From Polluticoccus soli (GTDB taxonomy: Bacteria > Bacteroidota > Bacteroidia > Chitinophagales > Chitinophagaceae), in contig NZ_JARJHT010000002.1 of assembly GCF_029269745.1 (NCBI RefSeq), positions 1 to 64,000 on the forward strand: a stretch of 64,000 nucleotides of DNA, given 5' to 3'. Shown in pieces: positions 1 through 10,391 of the stretch. The notes beneath the pieces are model-generated. The model did not search any database and was not told the DNA's origin. It saw only the letters and a list, made by a program, of their open reading frames with translations. The translations under genes were made by a program, and so were the position numbers. How positions within the stretch are numbered: the first letter of the stretch is position 1; each line of letters begins with the position of its first letter.

Positions 1-3000
1 GGCGTGTAGGTGATGGTACTGTCTGCATTGACGACCACGGTTCCGTTTGACGGAGGTATACCGACGATCGGAATACCTAACGGATTATCAGGATCGCTGT
101 CGTTGGCCAGGACGGGTATGGTGACCGGCGTGTCCTCATTGGTGGTGGTGGTGTCGTTCACCGCTACAGGCGGATCGTTCACAGGATCGATCGTGATGTA
201 TACGGTGGCTGTATCGCATAGGTTAGGTGTACCACCATCGCAGATCGCATAAGTGAAAGAATCAGTGCCGTTAAAGTTCGGATCAGGGATGTAAGTGATG
301 GTGCTGTCTGCAGCATTGACTATCACCGTACCGTTTGCAGGAGGTGTACCGACGATCGGAACACCCAGCGGGCTGTCAGGATCGCTGTCGTTGGCCAGGA
401 CGGGTATGGTGACAGGTGTGTCCTCATTGGTGGTAGTGGTGTCGTTCACCGCTACCGGCGGATCGTTCACCGGATCGATGGTGATGAATACGGTGGCAGT
501 GTCGCATAGGTTAGGTGTACCACCATCGCAGATCGCATAAGTGAAAGAATCTGTGCCGTTAAAGTTCAGGTCAGGCGTGTAGGTGATGGTACTGTCTGCA
601 TTGACGACCACGGTTCCGTTTGACGGAGGTATACCGACGATCGGAACACCTAACGGACTGTCAGGATCACTGTCGTTGCCCACCACTGGTATGTTCACCG
701 GCGTATCCTCACTAGTGGTGGCAGTATCATCCACCGCTACAGGAGCATCGTTCACAGGATCGATGGTGATGTATACGATGGCAGTATCGCAGAGGATAGG
801 CGTACCGCCATCACAGATCGCATAGGTGAAAGAATCTGTGCCGTTAAAGTTCGGATCAGGGATGTAGGTGATGGTACTATCGGCATTTACCACCACGGTA
901 CCATTGGCAGGAGGTGTATTTATTGACGGGATACCTAACGGATTATCAGGATCACTGTCATTGCCCACCACTGGTATGTTCACCGGCGTATCCTCACTAG
1001 TGGTGGCAGTGTCATCCACCGCTACAGGCGGATCGTTCACCGGATCGATGGTGATGAATACGGTAGCTGTATCGCAGAGGTTAGGTGTGCCACCATCGCA
1101 GATCGAATAGGTGAAAGAATCTGTCCCGTTAAAGTTCGGATCAGGAATGTAGGTGATGGTGCTGTCTGCATTTACTACCACGCTACCGTTTACCGGAGGT
1201 GTACCGACTGTCGGAATACCTAACGGACTGTCAGGATCGCTGTCGTTGGCAAGGACAGGTATGGTGACCGGCGTGTCCTCATTGGTGGTGGCAGTATCAT
1301 CCACGGCTACAGGCGGATCGTTCACCGGATCGATGGTGATGTATACGATGGCAGTGTCGCAGAGGTTAGGCGTACCACCATCGCAGATCGAATAGGTAAA
1401 GGAATCAGTGCCGTTAAAGTTCGGATCAGGCGTGTAGGTGATGGTGCTGTCTGCATTGACGACCACGGTTCCGTTTACAGGAGGTGTATTTATTGACGGG
1501 ATACCTAATGGGCTGTCAGGATCGCTGTCGTTGCCGACCACAGGTATGTTCACCGGTGTATCCTCATTGGTGGTGGCAGTATCATCCACCGCTACAGGCG
1601 GATCGTTCACCGGATCGATGGTAATGTATACGATGGCCGTGTCGCAGAGGTTAGGTGTACCACCATCGCAGATCGAATAGGTAAAGGAATCTGTGCCGTT
1701 AAAGTTCAGATCAGGGATGTAGGTAATGGTGCTGTCTGCATTTACTACTACCGTACCGTTTACAGGAGGTGTACCGACGATCGGAACACCCAGCGGATTA
1801 TCAGGATCGCTGTCGTTCTTTACCACGGGTATGTTCACCGGGGTATCCTCATTGGTGGTGGCAGTATCATCCACCGCTACAGGCGGATCGTTCACAGGAT
1901 CGATAGTAATGTATACGGTGGCTGTATCGCAAAGGTTAGGTGTACCACCATCGCAGATCGCATAGGTAAAGGAATCAGTGCCGTTAAAGTTCGGATCAGG
2001 GATGTAGGTGATGGTGCTGTCTGCATTGACGACTACCGTACCGTTCACTGGAGGTATACCCACGATCGGAATACCCAGCGGATTATCAGGATCGCTGTCG
2101 TTATTTACCACAGGTATGGTCACCGGTGTATCCTCATTGGTGGTGGCCGTGTCGTCCACCGCTACAGGAGGATCGTTCACCGGATCGATGGTGATGAATA
2201 CCGTGGCTGTATCGCAAAGGACAGGTGTACCACCATCGCAGATCGAATAGGTAAATGAGTCTGTGCCGTTAAAGTTAGGATCAGGGATGTAGGTGATGGT
2301 GCTGTCTGCATTTACTACCACGCTACCGTTTACCGGAGGTGTACCCACGATCGGAATACCCAGCGGATTATCAGGATCGCTATCGTTCTTTACCACAGGT
2401 ATGTTCACCGGTGTATCCTCACTAGTAGTAGCCGTATCATCCACCGCCACAGGCGGATCGTTCACCGGATCGATGGTGATGTATACGGTGGCCGTATCGC
2501 AGAGGACAGGTATACCACCATCGCAGATCGAATAGGTAAATGAGTCTGTGCCGTTAAAGTTCGGATCAGGAATGTAGGTGATGGTGCTGTCTGCATTTAC
2601 TACCACGCTACCGTTTACCGGAGGTGTACCGACGATCGGAATACCCAGCGGATTATCAGGATCGCTGTCGTTCTTTACCACAGGTATGTTCACCGGCGTG
2701 TCCTCACTAGTGGTAGCAGTATCATCCATGGCTACAGGAGGATCGTTCACCGGATCGATGGTGATGTATACGGTGGCTGTATCGCAGAGGTTAGGTGTAC
2801 CGCCATCGCAGATCGCATAGGTGAAAGAATCTGTGCCGTTAAAGTTCGGATCAGGTGTGTAGGTGATGCTGCTGTCCGCATTCACTACCACTGTACCGTT
2901 TGCAGGTGGTGTATTTATTGACGGGATACCCAGCGGGCTGTCAGGATCGCTGTCGTTATTTACCACAGGTATGTTCACCGGTGTATCCTCATTGGTGGTG

Positions 3001-5640
3001 GTGGTGTCGTTCACCGCTACAGGAGGATCGTTCACCGGATCGATCGTGATGTATACGGTGGCCGTATCGCATAGGTTAGGTGTACCGCCGTCGCAGATCG
3101 AATAGGTGAAAGAATCTGTGCCGTTAAAGTTCGGATCAGGGATGTAGGTGATGGTGCTGTCTGCATTTACTACCACGCTACCGTTTACCGGAGGTGTACC
3201 GACGATCGGAATACCCAGCGGATTATCAGGATCGCTATCGTTCTTTACCACAGGTATGTTCACCGGCGTGTCCTCACTAGTGGTAGCAGTATCATCCAGG
3301 ACTACAGGAGGATCGTTCACCGGATCGATGGTGATGTATACGGTGGCCGTGTCGCAGAGGTTAGGTGTACCACCATCGCAGATCGAATAGGTGAAAGAAT
3401 CAGTACCGTTAAAGTTCGGATCAGGGATGTAGGTGATGGTACTATCGGCATTTACTACCACGGTACCATTGGCAGGAGGTGTACCGACGATCGGAATACC
3501 CAGCGGATTATCAGGATCGCTATCGTTATCTACCACAGGTATGTTCACCGGCGTGTCCTCATTGGTGGTAGCAGTATCATCCACCGCTACAGGCGGATCG
3601 TTCACCGGATCGATGGTAATGTATACGATGGCTGTATCGCATAGGTTAGGCGTACCACCATCGCAGATCGAATAAGTAAAGGAGTCAGTGCCGTTAAAGT
3701 TCGGATCAGGGATGTAGGTAATGGTGCTGTCTGCATTTACTACCACCGAGCCGTTTACAGGAGGTGTACCCACGATCGGGATACCCAGCGGGCTGTCAGG
3801 ATCGCTGTCGTTATTTACCACGGGTATGTTCACCGGGGTATCCTCACTGGTGGTGGCCGTGTCGTCCACCGCTATAGGAGGATCGTTCACCGGATCGATG
3901 GTGATGAATACAGTGGCAGTGTCGCATAGGTTAGGTGTACCGTCATCACAGATCGCATAGGTAAAGGAATCTGTGCCGTTAAAGTTCGGATCAGGGGTGT
4001 AGGTAATGGTGCTGTCTGAATTTACTACCACTGTTCCGTTTGCAGGAGGTGTATTTATTGACGGGATACCCAGCGGGCTGTCAGGATCGCTATCGTTAGC
4101 CAGGACGGGTATGGTCACATCTGTGTCCTCGTTAGTGGTAGCTGAGTCGTCCACCGCTACAGGAGGATCGTTCACAGGAGCGATGGTGATGTATACGGTG
4201 GCAGTGTCGCAGAGGTTAGGTGTACCGCCGTCGCAGATCGAATAAGTAAAGGAATCTGTGCCGTTAAAGTTCGGATCAGGAATGTAGGTGATGGTGCTGT
4301 CAGCATTGACTACTACCGTACCGTTCGCTGGAGGTATACCCACGATCGGAACACCTAACGGGCTGTCAGGATCGCTATCGTTATTTACCACAGGTATGGT
4401 AACCGGTGTATCCTCATTGGTGGTGGTGGTGTCGTTCATCGCTACCGGTGGATCGTTCACCGGATCTATGGTGATAAATACGGTGGCTGTATCGCAGAGG
4501 TTAGGTGTACCACCATCGCAGATCGCATAGGTAAATGAGTCTGTGCCGTTAAAGTTCGGATCAGGGATGTAGGTGATGGTACTATCGGCATTTACTACCA
4601 CGGTACCATTGGCAGGAGGTGTATTTATTGACGGGATACCTAACGGATTATCAGGATCACTGTCATTGCCCACCACTGGTATGTTCACCGGCGTATCCTC
4701 ATTGGTGGTGGCGGTGTCGTCCACCGCTACAGGAGCATCGTTCACCGGATCGATGGTGATATATACTGTTGCTGTATCGCAGAGGATAGGCGTACCGCCA
4801 TCACAGATCGCATAGGTAAATGAGTCAGTGCCGTTAAAGTTCGGATCAGGAATGTAGGTGATGGTGCTGTCTGCATTGACTACCACCGAGCCGTTTACAG
4901 GAGGTGTATTTATTGACGGGATACCCAGCGGGCTGTCAGGATCGCTGTCGTTAGCCAGGACGGGTATGGTGACCGGCGTGTCCTCATTGGTGGTAGTGGT
5001 GTCGTTCACCGCTACAGGAGGATCGTTCACCGGATCTATGGTGATAAATACGGTGGCTGTATCGCAGAGGTTAGGTGTACCACCATCGCAGATCGAATAA
5101 GTAAAGGAATCTGTGCCGTTAAAGTTAGGATCAGGAATGTAGGTGATGGTGCTGTCATCATTGACTACCACTGTACCGTTTGCAGGAGGTGTACCCACGA
5201 TCGGAATACCCAGCGGATTATCAGGATCGCTGTCGTTGGCCAGGACGGGTATAGTTACCGGTGTGTCCTCATTGGTCGTGGTGGTGTCGTTCACCGCTAC
5301 CGGCGGATCGTTCACAGGATCGATGGTGATGAATACGGTGGCAGTGTCGCAGAGGTTAGGTGTACCACCATCGCAGATCGAATAGGTGAAAGAATCTGTG
5401 CCGTTAAAGTTCGGATCAGGAATGTAGGTGATGGTGCTGTCGGCATTGACTACTACCGAGCCGTTTGACGGAGGTGTACCCACTGTCGGAACACCTAACG
5501 GATTATCAGGATCGCTGTCATTGGCCAGGACGGGTATGGTGACCGGCGTGTCCTCATTGGTGGTAGTGGTGTCGTTCACCGCTACCGGCGGATCGTTCAC
5601 CGGATCGATGGTGATGTATACGGTGGCTGTGTCGCAATCG
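1..5640 (-). repeat. 20 tandem copies of a 285-bp (95-residue) coding repeat
   Basis: The unit recurs every 285 bp, except that copy 2 (near 295-540) carries one extra codon from a duplicated gca, giving 288. On the coding strand each unit reads through NEDTPVTIPVLANDSDPDNP, then GTPP.NG and DSTITYIPDPNFNGTDSFTY, ending in LCDTATV and ITIDPVNDPPVA. Copies differ at a few clustered positions that recur in different combinations: LAND, VGND, VKND, VNND or VDND; SINTPP or IVGTPP; VNDTTTT or VDDTATT. The copies are otherwise near identical. A more diverged unit flanks the array at about 5640-5900. The NED, DSDPDN and ND residues are the acidic positions typical of calcium-binding cadherin-like folds; calcium binding is inferred. 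Confidence 0.95.
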
Positions 5641-8600
5641 CTTGTAGCATCACAAAGTGTATAGGTAAACGAATCGGTTCCATTATAATTGGGAGCAGGT
5701 GTATATGTGAACGAGCCATTAGGGTTCATCACTACGGCACCAACAGGTGGCAGGCTTAATAAGGCATAAACATTTCCCCCATCAAGACTTGGAATGTCAT
5801 TACCGTCTACAGTACCACTAACCGGAACATCTTCGTCAGTTGTAATAGTATCATCATTTGCTACAGGCCAATATGGATTGGGCTCGATTAAAACAGTTAC
5901 AGATGCCGTATCACAACCCGGGAAAATTTGCGAACAGCCAGATGGTAATGGTGGGAATGTGTCACAAACACGATATTGGAAAACGTCCGTACCTGTATAA
6001 TTATGATTGGGTCGGTACAAAATGGTTCCATTTTGCAACACTTGTAAAGTACCATGTGCAGGTGCCTGAACGGCCGCAATGCTCACGACCAACTCATGAC
6101 CTTCAGGGTCTACATCATTTGCGGTAACATCGATGTTCAAGTCAGTATTAGCAGGTCCAACTCCGTCGCCGGTTGAAATATTGTAAGGGTCATCCTGTGC
6201 AATGGGTGCCAGATTAGGTACAGAAGAAATAACATTGATTGTAACAGTTTTTGGAGTGCTTGTAAGATTCCCCGGATCAGTTACGGTATATGGAATAGTG
6301 ACAACACCTGTAAAGCCGGGGGCAGGAGTAAATGTATAAGTTCCATCACCATTATCCGTCAAAATACCACTTGGTGTGTTGTAGCTTATATTTACTATTA
6401 AAGGCTCTCTTTCAGGATCATCAAAGGAAGTAAGAGTGAATGTTATAGGCTGACATTCTCTTGTCGTTAGTGTGGTGTCTCTTGCTACCGGAGGCTGGTT
6501 GATTACATTGAAAATTGCAATTGCCGTATCACAAAGACCTGGACCACAACCTCCGGTTATTTGGCAACGTTCATAAATCACAGTGTCAAAACCATAGAAG
6601 CCAGGTGTAGGTGTATATGTAATTGTGTTGCCGCTCAGTGAATAGGTGCCATTCTGCGGTGCTTTTGTAACGGCAGCATCAGACAGTGGATAATTATTGG
6701 GGTCATTATCATTTAGCCCAAGTTGCAACACCTGCTGCGTGCCGCTGTTGCCTGCGCTGCTGTCGCGGTTCACACTAGGACTGGCAGGGTGCACCTCCAC
6801 GTAAATATAAGCCGTGTCAAACAGGCTTCCGTCGCTTTGCCTGTACAACAGTGTATCCGTACGGGAAACAGCTACGCTGTTGTTGGGTGTATACACTATC
6901 GTATTGCCGCTCAGTGATACAGTTCCTTTAGAAGGCGTAAGCATGTTCACCGACACCACGGATAATGTGGTGCTGGCATCAGCATCATGGTCATTCGGCA
7001 ACACATTAATGTTAACCGTAGCAGCCGTTACGGTAGAGGCCGTATCGGGGGTAGCCAGGGGAGCCCGGTTAGGAATGGCTGTACAAGGCAGGGGCACCAC
7101 ATAAGTAATTGTAAACAAGGGTTGATTGGTCGCCGTGCCATTTTCAGAAGTGCCAAAAATAAGTCTCTTATCCACCTGTACGCTGTCTACCGCCTGGCCG
7201 ATCATGATGCCCCTGTTGTCAGCTATATTATTCTGCCACTGAGTAACAGCACTTGTGATATTAAAGAGGTGCTGGCTGCCATTGCCCCCGTTATTGGGCG
7301 CCGTACCGCGACCAATGTAGAGTGTAGAAAGTGCACCGATATTAAAATCGCTGCCGGGGGCAGTCCAGTTGCTGGCGCCGGCGCGGCGATTCCAGGTTGC
7401 CTGTACTTCGTTCCACATCGGGTTGCCTGTGACCTGGTAAGCGCCTAATTTATATTTTGCATTATCGCCACCTGTAACAGTAAGTCTTAATGTAGCGCTT
7501 TGAATAATAGCATTGGCGGGTATTTGCGCCAGGTATTGAGCATCGGGAATTGCTGCTAAAAACCGGCGACGTTTGCCTGTTTTTTTACCCAGTTCTGTAG
7601 TCGTATTGTTACCGAAATTTGTGTTGGCACCGTCTTCTCTTATCTGTGCGTCAATGGTATTGGTTGTGCCGGAAAATGTTACTGTCTGGGGGTTTCCAAA
7701 ATCCAGGGGTCTGTATTGCCCGGCTGCACAATTGTCATTTTTAATCAATACATTCACCAGTCCTACAGTGCAGGAGCCCTCAGTATTGCAAATTTTGTAT
7801 TTAAAAGAATCATTTGCATTTGCAGAGCCGGACGGGTAATCAGTATTATTCAGGTAGGTGATAGTATTATCGGTATTGATACTTACTATACCATTGGTCG
7901 GCTGCGTTTCAATTGTTATCGTAAGAGGCAGATCGCCTGGATTGTTATCGTTAGTTACGACATTGATTATTTGAGGTATATCTTCTACGGCTGTAGCTTC
8001 ATCTTTATTAGCGGTCAATACGGCAGGGGTACAATCCCAATTTTCCAGTTCAGCAGCATCTACCCAAAGCTGTGGAGTGCCGGCGGAGCGCTGTATCCTG
8101 ATATATCGAACACCGCCTACGGGCACTCCAAAACGAACACCAGTGCCTGCATTATCTGTAGTTGAAAATGATCCTACAGCGGTAAACGTAGTACCATTCG
8201 TGCTGTAGGATATGGAGGCAGTTACAGATTGCCCATCTGTACCGGTGGCAAAATATACCACTGCCGAGTCCCTGGCAGGAGGTGTTTGGATACTGCCAAA
8301 ATCAAGAGTAAGTATATCTGCGTTATTATCAATTACGGCATAGGTTGTATTTACTGCCGGGTCGTAGTCCGAGAGTCCCAGGGCATTAGCAGCGTTCCCA
8401 ACCGTTGTGTTGGTTTGAGCAGTAGCGCCCACAGAACTTACTACATCATAAGCGCTGCCCGGGAAGCAGCCGTTGGCATCAGGTGTTCCCACGCCGACGG
8501 TTACTGTAGCAGTAGCGCAAATCGGACCCAAGAAAGGTGGTATGCCGGTATTGGGGGTATTATCACATATCTTGTAGGTAATAGTTGCTATACCGAAAAA

Positions 8601-10391
8601 GCCTTCGGCAGGAGCGAAGGTCACGTTTGGTCCGCTTGAGGTCCAGGTACCCTGCCCCGCTACGGTGAAACTGGTGCCATATTGAGAGGCATTGGTAGGG
8701 TCTTGCAAGAGAACTGAGTTCGGGTTCAGATCGCCATCGGGGTCGGTATCATTAGCAGCTACGTTAATAGTAGTGGTAATACCTGGTTGATAACACCCCG
8801 TGGTGATGTTGGTGACATCGTTTACGGCTTGAGGCGCTGCTGGTGGTGGCATCAATGTGGCAGGATGTACAGATGAAGTAGTACGCCCGCAGGAATCCGA
8901 TACCAATACATAAATTAAAATAGGCGTAGCAGCGGTAATTGTACCCGGATTGAAAGTAGTGGTAGATGCACTTGTACTTGCATTAGGCGAAAAAGAACCT
9001 ATTGACGATCCATCACTTACTTTTCGGGCACTCCAGGTATAAGTAAATGGTACGGCATTTATCGGGGAAGTAGCTGTTACAGAAAGAACAGTAGGAATGT
9101 ATATTGAACCATTTGCAGAAATACCTGTAATATTACCGACCTGCACTGCTTTATCCTTGGCAGCATAAATGCTCCAGTTAAAAAAAGCACGTATGGCAGC
9201 TACGCTTGCTGCTCCGTGGCCGTTAACATTATGCCCTCCCGTAAACATTACCCAGCCGCGGTTGTTATCGCCAAACCCACGGCCATAAGCTATCGTTACA
9301 GCAGCACCTGGCGACTTAGAAGGCACATCGGGTTGTGTCGGGTCGTAAGTAATTATATTTGTAGATGGCAGCCAACTCGCGCCATTTACCGGTAGATAAA
9401 TCTGCTCACTACCATTTGTTTGCGCAGCATCGGGCGCGCCAATAAACTGCGAAACCCACTCATCAGCCGGTGCTACCGTACCTGTTTGTGGCGGAGGAAC
9501 AGGGGATATGTTGGTATTGAATGGAGGGCTTCCGTCGTTATGGTTTCCCCAAAGCACCAGGGAGTTTTGAGCATAATTGGTGCTATTGGGTACCGGCAGA
9601 ATGATGCCAGGTCCGGCAGTAGTTACCTTGGTAGTCAGGAAGTTCATCTGCTGGCTGGTATTTGCCGGATTGTAAGTATTCGAAAGTGCACTACCTGAGT
9701 GGCAACCCGTCCAGATTGCGCCTTTAGAATTAACATTCCAGTTATACAGATTACTATGGCTGCCCCAGGAAGGATCAGCGTGGGGCAATACAAAGATGTC
9801 ATCACAAGAGTTTAGGTTGGCTGGCGTTTTACTAGTGTATTGTGCTGGGGGTATGCCCGCATTCGTATAAAAAGGTATTACTAGATTTCCATTCGCTAAA
9901 TCTACTGTCCACCTTGGCGCTACATGAATGGTATCTATATTAGCACCGATGAAAGTATAGTCTGCAGCCAGTGTTCTTGCTGTTACCAGCCCTGCTGTAT
10001 ACCCATTGGCAGTGGTAACACTTGTCACAGCTGTCCATTGGTTGATCACGGTTTGTACAGGACTTGTAATGTATTCTTTCGGGATAATGAATATGCCTCC
10101 TCTGTACGGAAAACCGCCAATGTTATAGTCTATAGCATCTTTGATCTTGTTGTCGCGCACTACCCAAATCACCTGCACGTTGTAATATTTCACCAACTCG
10201 TGCACCATACCATACGGGCGCACACCCGCAGGTATCACACCTGAATTGACACCCATGTCTATCAGATATGAACCTTGCTGCACTGTAATCTGTGCCGATG
10301 ATTGCACCGAAATAGTGAAAGCAAAGAAGAAAAATAGGGACTTTAAAAGCGGCCTACATCTACCTGGCATATTAAGTGATAGTGCAATCAT
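1..10391 (-). CDS. Giant tandem-95 repeat, cadherin/Ig-like surface protein (3' end beyond window)
   Basis: The minus frame (codon first base at position congruent to 2 mod 3) was spot-checked at several places from 10391 to the left edge and no stop was met, giving at least 3,463 residues with the C-terminus missing. Starts at 10406, 10400, 10391 and 10370 are in frame; the last puts MPGRCRPLLKSLFFFFAF at the N-terminus, a good signal peptide ending SSAQ. Residues about 36-420 form a domain I do not recognise. Then come an Ig-like segment and cadherin-like repeats, a discoidin-like segment (about 634-790, QRSAGTPQLWVDAAELENW), a DNRLRE-type segment (about 890-1100, starting IREDGANTNFGNN), more Big_9/cadherin-like units, and from about 1584 on the 20-fold 95-residue array. 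The family (NCBI tandem-95 repeat proteins) is usually exported, often by T9SS, as adhesin or surface fibre. A T9SS signal would lie outside the window. Function as adhesin is inferred. Confidence 0.9.
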   Translation of the reverse strand, partial: MIALSLNMPGRCRPLLKSLFFFFAFTISVQSSAQITVQQGSYLIDMGVNSGVIPAGVRPYGMVHELVKYYNVQVIWVVRDNKIKDAIDYNIGGFPYRGGIFIIPKEYITSPVQTVINQWTAVTSVTTANGYTAGLVTARTLAADYTFIGANIDTIHVAPRWTVDLANGNLVIPFYTNAGIPPAQYTSKTPANLNSCDDIFVLPHADPSWGSHSNLYNWNVNSKGAIWTGCHSGSALSNTYNPANTSQQMNFLTTKVTTAGPGIILPVPNSTNYAQNSLVLWGNHNDGSPPFNTNISPVPPPQTGTVAPADEWVSQFIGAPDAAQTNGSEQIYLPVNGASWLPSTNIITYDPTQPDVPSKSPGAAVTIAYGRGFGDNNRGWVMFTGGHNVNGHGAASVAAIRAFFNWSIYAAKDKAVQVGNITGISANGSIYIPTVLSVTATSPINAVPFTYTWSARKVSDGSSIGSFSPNASTSASTTTFNPGTITAATPILIYVLVSDSCGRTTSSVHPATLMPPPAAPQAVNDVTNITTGCYQPGITTTINVAANDTDPDGDLNPNSVLLQDPTNASQYGTSFTVAGQGTWTSSGPNVTFAPAEGFFGIATITYKICDNTPNTGIPPFLGPICATATVTVGVGTPDANGCFPGSAYDVVSSVGATAQTNTTVGNAANALGLSDYDPAVNTTYAVIDNNADILTLDFGSIQTPPARDSAVVYFATGTDGQSVTASISYSTNGTTFTAVGSFSTTDNAGTGVRFGVPVGGVRYIRIQRSAGTPQLWVDAAELENWDCTPAVLTANKDEATAVEDIPQIINVVTNDNNPGDLPLTITIETQPTNGIVSINTDNTITYLNNTDYPSGSANANDSFKYKICNTEGSCTVGLVNVLIKNDNCAAGQYRPLDFGNPQTVTFSGTTNTIDAQIREDGANTNFGNNTTTELGKKTGKRRRFLAAIPDAQYLAQIPANAIIQSATLRLTVTGGDNAKYKLGAYQVTGNPMWNEVQATWNRRAGASNWTAPGSDFNIGALSTLYIGRGTAPNNGGNGSQHLFNITSAVTQWQNNIADNRGIMIGQAVDSVQVDKRLIFGTSENGTATNQPLFTITYVVPLPCTAIPNRAPLATPDTASTVTAATVNINVLPNDHDADASTTLSVVSVNMLTPSKGTVSLSGNTIVYTPNNSVAVSRTDTLLYRQSDGSLFDTAYIYVEVHPASPSVNRDSSAGNSGTQQVLQLGLNDNDPNNYPLSDAAVTKAPQNGTYSLSGNTITYTPTPGFYGFDTVIYERCQITGGCGPGLCDTAIAIFNVINQPPVARDTTLTTRECQPITFTLTSFDDPEREPLIVNISYNTPSGILTDNGDGTYTFTPAPGFTGVVTIPYTVTDPGNLTSTPKTVTINVISSVPNLAPIAQDDPYNISTGDGVGPANTDLNIDVTANDVDPEGHELVVSIAAVQAPAHGTLQVLQNGTILYRPNHNYTGTDVFQYRVCDTFPPLPSGCSQIFPGCDTASVTVLIEPNPYWPVANDDTITTDEDVPVSGTVDGNDIPSLDGGNVYALLSLPPVGAVVMNPNGSFTYTPAPNYNGTDSFTYTLCDATSDCDTATVYITIDPVNDPPVAVNDTTTTNEDTPVTIPVLANDSDPDNPLGVPTVGTPPSNGSVVVNADSTITYIPDPNFNGTDSFTYSICDGGTPNLCDTATVFITIDPVNDPPVAVNDTTTTNEDTPVTIPVLANDSDPDNPLGIPIVGTPPANGTVVVNDDSTITYIPDPNFNGTDSFTYSICDGGTPNLCDTATVFITIDPVNDPPVAVNDTTTTNEDTPVTIPVLANDSDPDSPLGIPSINTPPVNGSVVVNADSTITYIPDPNFNGTDSFTYAICDGGTPILCDTATVYITIDPVNDAPVAVDDTATTNEDTPVNIPVVGNDSDPDNPLGIPSINTPPANGTVVVNADSTITYIPDPNFNGTDSFTYAICDGGTPNLCDTATVFITIDPVNDPPVAMNDTTTTNEDTPVTIPVVNNDSDPDSPLGVPIVGIPPANGTVVVNADSTITYIPDPNFNGTDSFTYSICDGGTPNLCDTATVYITIAPVNDPPVAVDDSATTNEDTDVTIPVLANDSDPDSPLGIPSINTPPANGTVVVNSDSTITYTPDPNFNGTDSFTYAICDDGTPNLCDTATVFITIDPVNDPPIAVDDTATTSEDTPVNIPVVNNDSDPDSPLGIPIVGTPPVNGSVVVNADSTITYIPDPNFNGTDSFTYSICDGGTPNLCDTAIVYITIDPVNDPPVAVDDTATTNEDTPVNIPVVDNDSDPDNPLGIPIVGTPPANGTVVVNADSTITYIPDPNFNGTDSFTYSICDGGTPNLCDTATVYITIDPVNDPPVVLDDTATTSEDTPVNIPVVKNDSDPDNPLGIPIVGTPPVNGSVVVNADSTITYIPDPNFNGTDSFTYSICDGGTPNLCDTATVYITIDPVNDPPVAVNDTTTTNEDTPVNIPVVNNDSDPDSPLGIPSINTPPANGTVVVNADSSITYTPDPNFNGTDSFTYAICDGGTPNLCDTATVYITIDPVNDPPVAMDDTATTSEDTPVNIPVVKNDSDPDNPLGIPIVGTPPVNGSVVVNADSTITYIPDPNFNGTDSFTYSICDGGIPVLCDTATVYITIDPVNDPPVAVDDTATTSEDTPVNIPVVKNDSDPDNPLGIPIVGTPPVNGSVVVNADSTITYIPDPNFNGTDSFTYSICDGGTPVLCDTATVFITIDPVNDPPVAVDDTATTNEDTPVTIPVVNNDSDPDNPLGIPIVGIPPVNGTVVVNADSTITYIPDPNFNGTDSFTYAICDGGTPNLCDTATVYITIDPVNDPPVAVDDTATTNEDTPVNIPVVKNDSDPDNPLGVPIVGTPPVNGTVVVNADSTITYIPDLNFNGTDSFTYSICDGGTPNLCDTAIVYITIDPVNDPPVAVDDTATTNEDTPVNIPVVGNDSDPDSPLGIPSINTPPVNGTVVVNADSTITYTPDPNFNGTDSFTYSICDGGTPNLCDTAIVYITIDPVNDPPVAVDDTATTNEDTPVTIPVLANDSDPDSPLGIPTVGTPPVNGSVVVNADSTITYIPDPNFNGTDSFTYSICDGGTPNLCDTATVFITIDPVNDPPVAVDDTATTSEDTPVNIPVVGNDSDPDNPLGIPSINTPPANGTVVVNADSTITYIPDPNFNGTDSFTYAICDGGTPILCDTAIVYITIDPVNDAPVAVDDTATTSEDTPVNIPVVGNDSDPDSPLGVPIVGIPPSNGTVVVNADSTITYTPDLNFNGTDSFTYAICDGGTPNLCDTATVFITIDPVNDPPVAVNDTTTTNEDTPVTIPVLANDSDPDSPLGVPIVGTPPANGTVIVNAADSTITYIPDPNFNGTDSFTYAICDGGTPNLCDTATVYITIDPVNDPPVAVNDTTTTNEDTPVTIPVLANDSDPDNPLGIPIVGIPPSNGTVVVNADSTITYT

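Noticed and set aside
1-5640. CRISPR-like regular repetition
   Set aside because: The 285-bp unit is coding throughout with no short repeat/spacer alternation and no cas genes.
10-5664. About 20 regularly spaced plus-strand frames of about 80 residues
   Set aside because: They are the antisense of the 95-residue repeat array, whose minus frame is continuous and has clear cadherin-like motifs.
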